37,800 nt of DNA from DATJPD01 sp036394195 (GTDB lineage: Bacteria > Pseudomonadota > Alphaproteobacteria > CACIAM-22H2). A program made the translations under genes and the position numbers. The DNA lies in the NCBI GenBank assembly GCA_036394195.1, contig DASWFO010000300.1, positions 1 to 37,800 on the forward strand, given 5' to 3'. Every line of letters begins with the position of its first letter. Position 1 is the first letter of the stretch. Shown in pieces: positions 6,201 through 13,771 of the stretch. The notes under the pieces were generated by a model that saw only the letters and a program-made list of their open reading frames with translations, was not told the DNA's origin and searched no databases.

Positions 6201-7991
6201 ATGACAGGGGATGCACCTCAAGCCGCCCAACCCGCGGACGACCGTTTGGCCGAAACCGCCGCGCCCGGTGTGATCGTGCCGCGCGAGGGCGGCATCTCGC
6301 GCTCGCCGAGCGGCCTGCTGATCTGGTTCGGCGCCGTGCTCATCACCGGGTCGCTCGTAGCTCTCGGGCTCGTCCTCTGGCAGATGCGCGATGCGGCGTT
6401 CGACAAGGCCAGGGCGGATCTGCGCCGGCTGGCGCTCAGCCAGTCCGAACAGACGGCGGCGGTCCTGAAGGGCGCCGATCTGGCGCTACTCGACCTGATC
6501 AACGACCTCAAACGCGGGCCGAGCGACGGCGAGAGCCGACACCGCGCGTTGCAGGCGATGGTGACGACGTTGCCGCAGCTCAACAACCTGTTCGCCGTCG
6601 ATGCCCACGGCCAGTCCATCTCCAGCGCGCGCAGCAATCCGCCGCCGCAACTGTCATTGGCTGATACCCCGTATTTCAAGGCCCATGAAGCAGGGCACCG
6701 CGGCGTGCTGCTGACCCCGACCTTCCGCACCCGCCTCGATGGCCGCTGGAGCCTGCTTCTGTCCAGGCGGGTCGAGGATGCCGAGGGGCGGTTCGAGGGG
6801 ATCGTGGTCGCGGGGATCGACCCGCTTTATCTCGCCAGCCTGTATGCGGCGATCGATCTCGGTCCCAACGCGGCGATCGCCATGCTGACCAACGACGGCG
6901 TGATGCTCGCTCGTTATCCCTGGGTCGAAGGCCGGATCGGTCGCCATGTCGAAGGCAAGGTCCTGCCCGCGCTGTTTGCGAGGTCGCGGACCGGCTCGGC
7001 GCGGGCCGTCAGCGCCGCCGACCATGTAGACCGTCTCTATGGGTATGCCGGCCTCGAGGAGTTTCCGGTCGTCGTCCGCACCGTGCTCGATACGTCGGTC
7101 GTGCTGGCGGACTGGTGGCGGGAGGCTTATATGGCCGCCGGCTGGGTGATCGTCGCCGACACGATCATCGCGGTGCTGATCGGGCTGCTGGTGACACAGA
7201 TGCGCCGGCGCGAGCAGAGCGAGCTTCGGTTTCGCGATTTCGCGGAGGCGGCGTCGGACTGGTATTGGGAGACCGATCCGGCGCTCAGGTTCACCTACGT
7301 CTCCCGTGCCGGGCGCGGCCAGACGGAATTTCCGGTGCACGACGCCTTGGGGCGCAGTCTCGGTGACCTGATCGTGGCACACCCCGACGATCCGAGCTGG
7401 ACGCAGTTCGAGCCGAATATCACCGCCCGGCGCATGTTCCGCGAATTTCTGTGCCAGGTGCGCACGCCGTCCGGGCGCATCGCGCACCTCAATCTCAGCG
7501 GCATGCCGCGCTTCGCGGCGGACGGCGAATTCGTCGGCTATCGCGGTGTCGCGCGCGACATCACGGCGGTGGTGGAGGCGCGCAGCGTCTCGGCCCGCGC
7601 CAATATGCGCTTCCTGTACGCCATGGAGCACGGCACCAACGGGTTCTCGTTCTGGGACCCCGAGGACCGCTTCGTCGTGTGCAACGAGGTTTACCGGCAG
7701 CGTGCCGGTCGGGCCGCGAAATTTCTGGTCCCCGGCGTCAGTTTCGAGAAATTCTATTGGGAATGCATCCGCCTCGGCGAGGTTCCGTCGCCGCCTGGGC
7801 GGGCCGCCGAGGTCCTCGCCGAGCGCATGGCCAGTCACCGCGCGGCGACCGGCGAGGTCGTGCTGCGCGAGCTCGGAGGCCATCGGATCCTGGCGCGCGA
7901 TCTGCGCACGCCGGACGGCGGAATCCTGCTCGTGCTGACCGATATCGGCGATGTCGAGGGCTTCCGCCCGATCGAGATCAGGACGGCGTAG
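6201..7991 (+). CDS. Membrane sensor: extracytoplasmic Cache-like domain plus two PAS domains, no output domain
   Basis: The 596-residue protein has a first membrane helix at about 38-60 (GLLIWFGAVLITG), a periplasmic region of about 250 residues (LRRLALSQSEQTAAVLKGAD, then YFKAHEAGHRGVLLTP, SLLLSRRVEDAEGRFEG) that reads like a double Cache (dCACHE) ligand domain, and a second helix at about 312-333. PAS 1 follows at about 345-460 (DFAEAASDWYWETDPALRF ... GYRGVARDIT) and PAS 2 at about 470-590 (AMEHGTNGFSFWDPEDRF ... ILLVLTDI). The same N-terminal layout usually leads into a histidine kinase, GGDEF or EAL domain. Here the frame stops right after PAS 2 and repeats follow. It could signal through partner proteins, or its output domain was lost. 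Confidence 0.82.
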   Translation: MTGDAPQAAQPADDRLAETAAPGVIVPREGGISRSPSGLLIWFGAVLITGSLVALGLVLWQMRDAAFDKARADLRRLALSQSEQTAAVLKGADLALLDLINDLKRGPSDGESRHRALQAMVTTLPQLNNLFAVDAHGQSISSARSNPPPQLSLADTPYFKAHEAGHRGVLLTPTFRTRLDGRWSLLLSRRVEDAEGRFEGIVVAGIDPLYLASLYAAIDLGPNAAIAMLTNDGVMLARYPWVEGRIGRHVEGKVLPALFARSRTGSARAVSAADHVDRLYGYAGLEEFPVVVRTVLDTSVVLADWWREAYMAAGWVIVADTIIAVLIGLLVTQMRRREQSELRFRDFAEAASDWYWETDPALRFTYVSRAGRGQTEFPVHDALGRSLGDLIVAHPDDPSWTQFEPNITARRMFREFLCQVRTPSGRIAHLNLSGMPRFAADGEFVGYRGVARDITAVVEARSVSARANMRFLYAMEHGTNGFSFWDPEDRFVVCNEVYRQRAGRAAKFLVPGVSFEKFYWECIRLGEVPSPPGRAAEVLAERMASHRAATGEVVLRELGGHRILARDLRTPDGGILLVLTDIGDVEGFRPIEIRTA

Positions 7992-8009
7992 CCGTCTCCC
8001 CAGAATCTT

Positions 8010-8243
8010 TTTTATCACAAAGACAGAGAGATCACAGATAGGACGATCGTCACCCCGGCCAAGCGAAGCGCGAGCCGGGGTCCATGGTTCAATCGGCACG
8101 ATGGACCCCCGCTTTCGCAGGGGTGACGAGGGGGAATTCGGCGGGCACGCTGCCGCCCATCGGCGTGAGACACAGACGTCACGGAGAAGAGCAAGAGAGC
8201 CTCTTACCTCTGTGCGCTCTGTGTCTCTGTGGTTGAATTCTCT
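8010..8243. repeat. Nested intergenic repeats of two families
   Basis: The inner element (8048-8128) is a large inverted repeat: CGTCACCCC at 8048-8056 pairs with GGGGTGACG at 8120-8128, and GGGGTCCATG pairs with CGATGGACCCC inside it. It is a REP-like palindrome. Outside it lie arms of another family. The left arm (about 8018-8045) reads TATCACAAAGACAGAGAGAT. The right arm (about 8200-8243) contains CTCTGTGCGCTCTGTGTCTC and TGTGGTTGAATTC, which is roughly the reverse complement of the left arm. The inner repeat seems to sit within the outer one. No gene is visible in 7992-8285. Confidence 0.75.
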
Positions 8244-8285
8244 GGATGCTTCGTATGTGGGTGATTTGGTTAACCGGAATCTGCG

Positions 8286-8804
8286 CTACACGTGGCGCCG
8301 GCGCTTGGCGGAGATGATCCCGGAATTGATGCCGCCCCACGACAATTCGCCGTGGAGCCGCCCGTATTCGATCTTCGGGCAGCGGTTCATGACCACGGTG
8401 AGCCCGGCGGCCTCGGCGCGGTGCGCTGCCGCGTCGTTGCGGACGCCGAGCTGCATCCACACGACCGTGGCGCCGATTGCGATCGCATCGTCGGTGATCG
8501 ACGCGGCGGCCTCGGAGTTGCGGAAGATGTCGACCATGTCGACCGGCCCGGGAATGTCCTTGAGCGCCGCGTAGGTGGCCTCGCCGAGGATCGTCTGCCC
8601 GGCCGCCGCCGGGTTTACGGGAATGACCCGGTAGCGCTTATGCTGCAGATATTTCATCGCGAAGTAGCTCGGCCGGTTCCAGTTCGGGCTGGCGCCGACC
8701 ATGGCGATGGTGCGCACGCGGCGCAGGATGCCGCGGAGATAATCGTCGCTGTAAGCGTCGTGGTTGACCGGCGAGGGGGCGGCGGGGTTCGGCGCTGACG
8801 TCAT
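8286..8804 (-). CDS. CoA-binding domain protein (YccU-like)
   Basis: The 172-residue protein is a single Rossmann-like CoA_binding_2 domain: TIAMVGASPNWNRPSYF near the N terminus (nucleotide-binding loop), KRYRVIPVNPAAAGQTILG, IPGPVDMVDIFRNSE, and VVWMQLGVRNDAAA followed by a conserved CPKIEYGRL. Members resemble the N-terminal domain of succinyl-CoA synthetase alpha subunits and bind CoA; their physiological role is poorly defined. Its ATG overlaps the stop of the upstream pentapeptide gene (ATGA at 8801-8804), so the two are very probably translated together. Confidence 0.9.
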   Translation of the reverse strand: MTSAPNPAAPSPVNHDAYSDDYLRGILRRVRTIAMVGASPNWNRPSYFAMKYLQHKRYRVIPVNPAAAGQTILGEATYAALKDIPGPVDMVDIFRNSEAAASITDDAIAIGATVVWMQLGVRNDAAAHRAEAAGLTVVMNRCPKIEYGRLHGELSWGGINSGIISAKRRRHV

Positions 8805-10084
8805 GTCTTTCCTTCGGGGGCGCCGATCGCGTGGGCCAGGTCGGCGCCGTCGAGCTGCGCGCCCTCCAGGCGCGCTCCGGTGAGGTCGGCGCCGCGCAAG
8901 CTGGCTCCCTTCAGGTTGGCGCCGCGGAGATCGGCGCCGCGCAGCTCGGCCTGGATGAGCTTGGTCGGCAGTGCGACCGCCTCACGGACCAGGATGGCGC
9001 TGAAGTCGCAGTCGCGCAAGTCGGCATGCGATAGAAGGGCTTCGCTGAGATTGGCGCCGCGCAAATCGGCCCCGGCGAGCCGGCAGGCGCGGAAATCGGA
9101 CCCTTGGAGATGGGCCGCCTGCAGCCGCACGTTCTGCAGGTCCAGGCCGTAGAACACGGCACCCTGCGCCTTGATGGTCGCCAGCGAGAAGCGGGTGAGT
9201 GCCAGCGCCTTGCGCAGATCGTAGTCCGAGAGGTCGAGCGGCCGGCCTTCGGCGCCGGCCGAGCGCACGAAGCGGTCGTGGTCAGCGAGCAGCTGGTCGA
9301 GCGGCCGGGGCAGCATGTCGAGCGATTTGCCGCGCGTCGCGTCGGTGAGCACGCCGGTGAGGTCGGCCTCGGTGGTGTCGGCGGTCGTGAGGTCGACGCC
9401 GACCAGCACCGCGTAACGGAGATTGGCGCCGCGCAGATTGGCGCCGTTGAGATCGGCGTGTGACAGATCGGCGCCGCGCAGGATCGCGCGCTTGAGGTTG
9501 CCCCGCGCCAGGCGGCAGCCGCGCATGTTGGCGTCGGTGAAGTCGGCGCGGTCGGCCACGGTGGCGGCGAGGCGGGCAAGCGACAGGTTGGCGCTGGTCA
9601 TGTTGGCGCCCTGCATGTCGGCCGGCCCGACCTCGTCGTAGACGATTTCCTTGAAGCCCTTGTCGCGGTCGCGGTGGGCGAGGCGGCCCTCGCGCAAGTC
9701 GGCGCCGGACAGGTTGGCGCCGGCGAGGTTGGTGCGCCGGAACAAGGCGCCGCGCAGGTCGGCATCGCGCAGCGACGTCCCCTGGAGATTGGCATCGCTG
9801 AGGTCGCAGCCGAACAGGATCGTTGAATCGAAGATCGCGTTCGCGACATTGGCCTCGATGAAGGCGGATCCGGTGAAGACCGCGCCTTGCAGATTGAAGC
9901 CCGACAGGTTCAATCGCGACAGATCGCGGCCGGCGAAGTGCATGCGCTGGCCGCCGCGGCGCGAGTAGATGAAATCCTCGTGCTGCTGGGCGGCCCGGGT
10001 AAGCTCGTCCTGCGTGACGACTTCACGGGCGATCTGGCGCGTTGAGCGCGGGGTCGGGGTCAGCAGGACCTTGCGGTCAGGCAT
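8801..10084 (-). CDS. Pentapeptide-repeat protein
   Basis: The 427-residue protein is largely A(D/N)LxG-type five-residue repeats, which fold as a right-handed quadrilateral beta helix. A non-repeat N terminus of about 50 residues (RQIAREVVTQDELTRAAQQH ... YSRRGGQRMHF) precedes block 1 (about 50-140). A linker (HRDRDKGFKEIVYDEV) leads to block 2, a second break (PRPLDQLLADHDRFVRSAG) leads to block 3, and repeats run almost to the C terminus. There is no signal peptide or membrane helix, so it is probably cytoplasmic. Some such proteins mimic DNA and inhibit gyrase, but most have no known role, and I see nothing that assigns this one. It shares a 4-base overlap with the CoA-binding gene. Confidence 0.9.
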   Translation of the reverse strand: MPDRKVLLTPTPRSTRQIAREVVTQDELTRAAQQHEDFIYSRRGGQRMHFAGRDLSRLNLSGFNLQGAVFTGSAFIEANVANAIFDSTILFGCDLSDANLQGTSLRDADLRGALFRRTNLAGANLSGADLREGRLAHRDRDKGFKEIVYDEVGPADMQGANMTSANLSLARLAATVADRADFTDANMRGCRLARGNLKRAILRGADLSHADLNGANLRGANLRYAVLVGVDLTTADTTEADLTGVLTDATRGKSLDMLPRPLDQLLADHDRFVRSAGAEGRPLDLSDYDLRKALALTRFSLATIKAQGAVFYGLDLQNVRLQAAHLQGSDFRACRLAGADLRGANLSEALLSHADLRDCDFSAILVREAVALPTKLIQAELRGADLRGANLKGASLRGADLTGARLEGAQLDGADLAHAIGAPEGKT

Positions 10085-10239
10085 GCATGGCGTCTTTCAT
10101 CGACGGACCGCCGCGTCCAGCTGCCCCTCTGGCCGGCGGTCTCGACTCGGCAGGCTCCAGCCTACATTAACACTGGTTAAAAAAACGTGCGTTTCCGCAC
10201 AGTTTTGCCGTGTGAAATCCGCCGCTTAGCGGACAGCCG

Positions 10240-11046
10240 TTAACGGCCCTGCCAATCCGGCATCGGCCGCTTGGCGATGAAGGCGTCTATCCCGGCCTCG
10301 GCGTCGCGCGCCTGCATGTTCGTCGCCATCACCTGGCTGGCATACGCGTAGGCCTGCTCGAGGCCCATCTCGGCCTGGCGATAAAAGGCTTCCTTGCCGA
10401 TCGCCAGCACGTAGGGCGATTTGGCGACGATCTTGCCGCACAGCTCAGCGATCGCCACGTCCAGCTCGCCGTCCGGCACCACCCGGTTCACCAGGCCGTG
10501 GGCGAGGGCGGTGCGCGCGTCGATCAGATCGCCGGTCAGCAGCATCTCCATCGCCGGCTTGCGCGGAATGGCGCGGCTCAGCGCGACCATCGGGGTCGAG
10601 CAGAACAGGCCGATATTGACGCCGTTGACCGCGAACCTGGCGCTTTCGGCGGCGACCGCGAGATCGCAGGTCGCGACGAGCTGGCAGCCGGCGGCGGCCG
10701 CCACCGCGTGGACCCGCGCGATCACCGGCTTGGGCAGTCGGACGATCGACATCATCAGGCGCGAGCACTGCTGGAACAGCGCTTCGTAAGACTGGCGGCC
10801 CGGGTTGGCGCGCATCTCCTTGAGATCATGGCCGCCGCAAAATCCGGGACCGTTGCCGGCGATCACGACCACTTTCACGCTGTGGTCGTCCTTGATCCGG
10901 TCGAGCTCGGCTTGCAGCGCCGTCATGAGGCCCACCGACAAGGCGTTGCGCTGCGCGGGCCGGTTCAGTGTGAGAGTCGCCACGCCGTCGCGATCCTGGC
11001 GCAGCAGCAATGAGTCACTAGCGGCGGAGCTGGGTTGGGCGGTCAC
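10240..11046 (-). CDS. Enoyl-CoA hydratase/isomerase family protein, ECHDC3-like
   Basis: I start this 268-residue protein at GTG 11046 because GGGAG lies 7 bases before it and the N terminus then fits the family. Crotonase features are present: ATLTLNRPAQRNALS, the oxyanion segment GNGPGFCGGHDLKEM, and VHAVAAAAGCQLVATCDLAV. Compared with rat enoyl-CoA hydratase, Glu144 is replaced by Gln (GCQLVATCD) and Glu164 by Gly (AVNGVNIGLFCSTP). NIGLFCSTP is characteristic of ECHDC3-type proteins. It may therefore not be a simple hydratase. It follows another crotonase gene by 74 bases, downstream of the TetR gene. Confidence 0.85.
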   Translation of the reverse strand: MTAQPSSAASDSLLLRQDRDGVATLTLNRPAQRNALSVGLMTALQAELDRIKDDHSVKVVVIAGNGPGFCGGHDLKEMRANPGRQSYEALFQQCSRLMMSIVRLPKPVIARVHAVAAAAGCQLVATCDLAVAAESARFAVNGVNIGLFCSTPMVALSRAIPRKPAMEMLLTGDLIDARTALAHGLVNRVVPDGELDVAIAELCGKIVAKSPYVLAIGKEAFYRQAEMGLEQAYAYASQVMATNMQARDAEAGIDAFIAKRPMPDWQGR

Positions 11047-11120
11047 GCGTCGTCTCCCGGGGCCCTCAATGTGGCGCCGCGCGCCCTCGCTGGCAAGCGG
11101 CCGGAGAGCATCGGGCAGGG

Positions 11121-11933
11121 CTAGATGTTCTTGTAGTCGCCGTGGCGGCCCTTGCCGCCGGCGAAACGGCCGGCACCGCCGACGCCTTCGTTCCCCAGGC
11201 ACGACTGGCCGTTCCAATACTCCTGTCGCATCGCCTCGCGCAGCGGCATGCCCCAGGCCCGATGCGCGGAGTTGCGGTCGGCGAGCATGCATTCGCGCGG
11301 GAACCTTGCGATCTCGTGGGCGAGCGCCTCGGCGGCGCTGCGGCTCTTGCCCTTGGGAACGACCCGGTCGCACATGCCGATGGCAAGGGCTTCCTTGGCC
11401 GTGACCTTGCGGCCAGTCATGATGATGTCGAGTGCCCGGCCCATGCCGACCAGGCGCGGCAGGCGGACCGTGCCGCCGTCGATCAGCGGCACGCCCCAGC
11501 GCCGGCAATAGACCCCGAAATACGCATCGCGCTCCATCACCCGGAGATCGCACCACAGCGCCAGCTCCATGCCGCCGGCGACCGCCGGACCGGCGACCGC
11601 TGCGATCACCGGCTTGGCCAGCTGCAGCCGCGACGGACCGAGCGGCCCCGGCGGCAACTCGCCGTCGCCGGTCTCCTGGTATTTGAGATCGGCCATCCAC
11701 TGCTTGCCGTTTGATTTCGACAGCGCCTTCAGGTCGCCTCCGGCGCAGAACGCACCGCGGGCACCCCAGAACACGGCGACGGTGGCCTTGGGATCGGCCT
11801 CGAAGGCGAGGAAGGCGTCGACCAGCTTCCGGCCGGTCGCCGGATCGACGGCGTTGCGCACCTCCGGCCGGTTGAGAATCACGGTCGTCACCGGGCCGTC
11901 CTTTTCGACGCGCACGCTGTCCTGCTTTGCCAT
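11121..11933 (-). CDS. Enoyl-CoA hydratase/isomerase family protein
   Basis: The 270-residue protein shows crotonase features: TVILNRPEVRNAVDPATGRK, GARGAFCAGGDLKAL (oxyanion hole), AGPAVAGGMELALWCDLRV and MGRALDIIMTGRKVTAKEAL. The Glu matching rat Glu144 is present (GGMELAL), but the position of Glu164 is Cys within FGVYCRRWGVPLIDGG. That pattern is common in family branches acting as isomerases or of unknown reaction. It lies 23 bases downstream of the TetR gene on the same strand, so the regulator and both crotonases probably form one operon. Confidence 0.88.
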   Translation of the reverse strand: MAKQDSVRVEKDGPVTTVILNRPEVRNAVDPATGRKLVDAFLAFEADPKATVAVFWGARGAFCAGGDLKALSKSNGKQWMADLKYQETGDGELPPGPLGPSRLQLAKPVIAAVAGPAVAGGMELALWCDLRVMERDAYFGVYCRRWGVPLIDGGTVRLPRLVGMGRALDIIMTGRKVTAKEALAIGMCDRVVPKGKSRSAAEALAHEIARFPRECMLADRNSAHRAWGMPLREAMRQEYWNGQSCLGNEGVGGAGRFAGGKGRHGDYKNI

Positions 11934-11956
11934 CGCGATCCTCCCTGATGACACGG

Positions 11957-12589
11957 TCAGGCGCGGCCGAGCCGCGCGATCAGACCGTCGAGATAGTGTT
12001 CGATCAGCCCATCCGGCTCGCTGTCGAAGATCTTCAGCCGGCCGGTGTTGGCCATCAGCAAGACCCCCATCACGTGACAGACCGCGGCGACGGTTTCGCG
12101 ATGGGCGGCGAGGGGATCGAGGCCGCCGACCTGCGCGATCGCGGCGGAGATCCGCCGCATGACCGCGATCAGACGCGAATTGAGGGACCGGTCGAGGTCG
12201 CGGCCGAGCCCCGCCGGGCGCACGCCGTGGAACAGGTACAGGCCCAGCTCGAGCTCCTGCGGCCGCTGCCGGTAATACTCGAAAAACGCCCGGATCGCGG
12301 CGCGCAGCTTCGGCTCGCCGTCGCTGGCACGCTCCATCTCGCCCACCACGGCGGCCCGCAGGGCGCCCAGCGAGTGCGCGAGTATGTCGGCGTAAATCGC
12401 TTCCTTGGTCGGGTAATACGAGTAAACGGCGCCCGGGGTGTAGCCGGCGGCCTGCGCGATCGCCCGGATGGTGGCGCCGTCCAGCCCGGCCTCGCCGAAC
12501 ACCTTGTGGGCGGCGGCCAGCACGGCATCGCGCCGGAATTTCCGGTTGGCCTCGCGGCGCGTCTCGGCGGGTTCGGGGATCGCCACCAT
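11957..12589 (-). CDS. TetR/AcrR-family transcriptional regulator
   Basis: The 210-residue protein has the TetR helix-turn-helix at about 20-65: RRDAVLAAAHKVFGEAGLDG, ATIRAIAQAAGYTPGAVY and SYYPTKEAIYADIL. The rest is a helical ligand domain with FFEYYRQRPQELELGLYLFH. Relatives next to acyl-CoA genes usually sense acyl-CoAs, which I infer here from the context: two crotonases downstream in the same direction and a thioesterase divergent. Direct repeats in the intergenic region are a likely operator. Confidence 0.93.
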   Translation of the reverse strand: MVAIPEPAETRREANRKFRRDAVLAAAHKVFGEAGLDGATIRAIAQAAGYTPGAVYSYYPTKEAIYADILAHSLGALRAAVVGEMERASDGEPKLRAAIRAFFEYYRQRPQELELGLYLFHGVRPAGLGRDLDRSLNSRLIAVMRRISAAIAQVGGLDPLAAHRETVAAVCHVMGVLLMANTGRLKIFDSEPDGLIEHYLDGLIARLGRA

Positions 12590-12605
12590 TGCCCGTGAAA
12601 TTTAA

Positions 12606-12633
12606 CAATGTTTAAATTAATGATCAATGTTTA
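12606..12633. promoter_or_regulatory. Direct-repeat candidate operator between TetR and thioesterase genes
   Basis: CAATGTTTA occurs at 12606-12614 and again at 12625-12633, 19 bases apart (about two helical turns on one DNA face). The surrounding 12595-12640 is sharply AT-rich in a GC-rich genome and includes the small palindrome TGATCA. It is 17-44 bases before the TetR start codon and about 45 bases before the thioesterase start, where it could control both. Confidence 0.55.
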
Positions 12634-12677
12634 GTATCGTTCAGCCGAGGGATGAGCTTTTCTCATCGGGAGATCCC

Positions 12678-13136
12678 ATGCCGCCCATGACCCCGCGCGA
12701 ATTCAGCGAGCGCACGCGCCAGAGCACGCCTTTGGTGGCTTTGTTGGCGTTCGACGTCGAGGCCTTGGGTCCGGGCACCGCCCGCGTCCGGGTGCCGTTC
12801 CGGCCCGAGTTCACGCGGAGCGGCGGTACGGTCAGCGGGCCGGTGCTGATGGCCCTTGCGGATTACTCTGTCTATGGCGCCTTGATGAATCTGATCGAGC
12901 AGGCCGAATTGGCCGTGACGGCGACCCTCAACATCAATTTCCTGCGCCGGCCGCCGGCGCGTGACGTCATTGCCGAGGCGCAACTCATCCGCTGCGGCAA
13001 GCGTCTGGCCTATGGTGAAGTGATGCTGTTTTCGGACGGCGACGCCGAGCCGGTGGCGCATGTGACCGTCACCTATTCGATCCCGCCGCAATCCGTGCAG
13101 CCGGTCCTGAAAAAGGGCTTACAGACCGGGGCTTAG
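12678..13136 (+). CDS. PaaI-like hotdog-fold acyl-CoA thioesterase
   Basis: From ATG 12678 (GGGAGA 6-11 bases upstream) the protein has 152 residues. It shows the hotdog core: PFRPEFTRSGGTVSGPVLM, then ALADYSVYGALMNLI forming the long central helix with the catalytic-region Asp, TATLNINFLRRPPA, and a final strand GDAEPVAHVTVTYSIPP. PaaI-type enzymes hydrolyse acyl- or aryl-CoA thioesters. It is transcribed divergently from the TetR gene and ends just before a terminator. A start at 12627 is possible but lies inside the AT-rich control region. Confidence 0.87.
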   Translation: MPPMTPREFSERTRQSTPLVALLAFDVEALGPGTARVRVPFRPEFTRSGGTVSGPVLMALADYSVYGALMNLIEQAELAVTATLNINFLRRPPARDVIAEAQLIRCGKRLAYGEVMLFSDGDAEPVAHVTVTYSIPPQSVQPVLKKGLQTGA

Positions 13137-13163
13137 CGGTTTCTTATCATAATACCGCTAAGT

Positions 13164-13190
13164 AAAGGCGCTGATGCGCCAGCGCTTTTT
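13164..13190 (+). terminator. Rho-independent terminator of the thioesterase gene
   Basis: The stem GCGCTG (13168-13173) pairs with CAGCGC (13180-13185), followed by TTTTT. A run of A residues before the stem extends the pairing with the T tract. It stands about 30 bases after the thioesterase stop and just before the rplM promoter. Confidence 0.8.
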
Positions 13191-13194
13191 GCGG

Positions 13195-13223
13195 TTGACT
13201 TGCAGCGACTGGCGGTAGATATT
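13195..13223 (+). promoter_or_regulatory. Sigma-70-type promoter for rplM-rpsI
   Basis: TTGACT (13195-13200) is separated by 17 bases from GATATT (13218-13223). The start point would fall near 13230, leaving a leader of about 65 bases before rplM. The leader contains GGGGGGTCCCCC, a possible hairpin. Confidence 0.6.
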
Positions 13224-13294
13224 CCGCGACCTTCGGCGGGCCGACCCTAGGGTTTAGGGAGGGGGGTCCCCCGAGCCTCATTTGGGATGAAGTC

Positions 13295-13768
13295 ATGTCG
13301 ACCGTTTCGTTGACGCCGGCCGCGGCGGCGAAGGCCAAGAAGTGGATCCTGGTGGATGCCGACGGCGTCGTGCTGGGCCGCCTCGCCTCGTTCGTGGCGC
13401 TGCGTCTCAAGGGCAAGCACAAGCCGAGCTTCACGCCGCATGTCGATTGCGGCGACAACGTCGTCATCATCAACGCGGAGAAGGTGCGGGTCACCGGCCG
13501 CAAGATGACCGACAGCGTGTTCTATTGGCACACCGGCCATCCCGGCGGCGTCAAGGAGCGGACACCCGAGCAGACGCTGCGCAGCAAATTTCCGGAGCGG
13601 CTGCTCGTCCGGGCGGTCGAGCGGATGATGAAGAAGGACAGTCCGCTCGCGCGCAAGCAGATGCGTAACCTGAAGGTCTATGCCGGGACCACGCATCCGC
13701 ACGAGGCGCAGAACCCGCAGACGATTGATTTCGCCAAGCTCAACCCGAAGAACAAGAGGAGCGCGTAA
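13295..13768 (+). CDS. rplM: 50S ribosomal protein L13
   Basis: The 157-residue protein is L13 throughout: KKWILVDADGVVLGRLAS, LKGKHKPSFTPHVDCGDNVV, INAEKVRVTGRKMTDSVFYW, the HPGGVKERT region, ERLLVRAVERMMKKDSPLAR and KVYAGTTHPHEAQNP. It binds 23S rRNA early in large-subunit assembly. It is followed 3 bases later by rpsI, the usual bacterial pairing. Confidence 0.97.
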   Translation: MSTVSLTPAAAAKAKKWILVDADGVVLGRLASFVALRLKGKHKPSFTPHVDCGDNVVIINAEKVRVTGRKMTDSVFYWHTGHPGGVKERTPEQTLRSKFPERLLVRAVERMMKKDSPLARKQMRNLKVYAGTTHPHEAQNPQTIDFAKLNPKNKRSA

Positions 13769-13771
13769 GTC

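Noticed and set aside
6654..8099. Minus-strand frame of 481 codons opposite the sensor gene
   Set aside because: Same shadow composition; the plus strand has Cache and PAS motifs throughout.
8801..10084. Calling the pentapeptide protein a quinolone-resistance (Qnr-like) gyrase protector
   Set aside because: It is twice the usual Qnr length with two repeat-breaking linkers, and no residue pattern supports gyrase binding.
10173..10190. CtrA box upstream of the pentapeptide gene
   Set aside because: TTAACACTGGTTAA has a 6-base rather than 7-base gap between TTAA half-sites; likely just an AT-rich promoter palindrome.
10240..11700. Single fused protein of 486 residues spanning two crotonases
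   Set aside because: The upstream part is an off-frame reading of the first crotonase; the real second gene starts at GTG 11046 with its own ribosome binding site.
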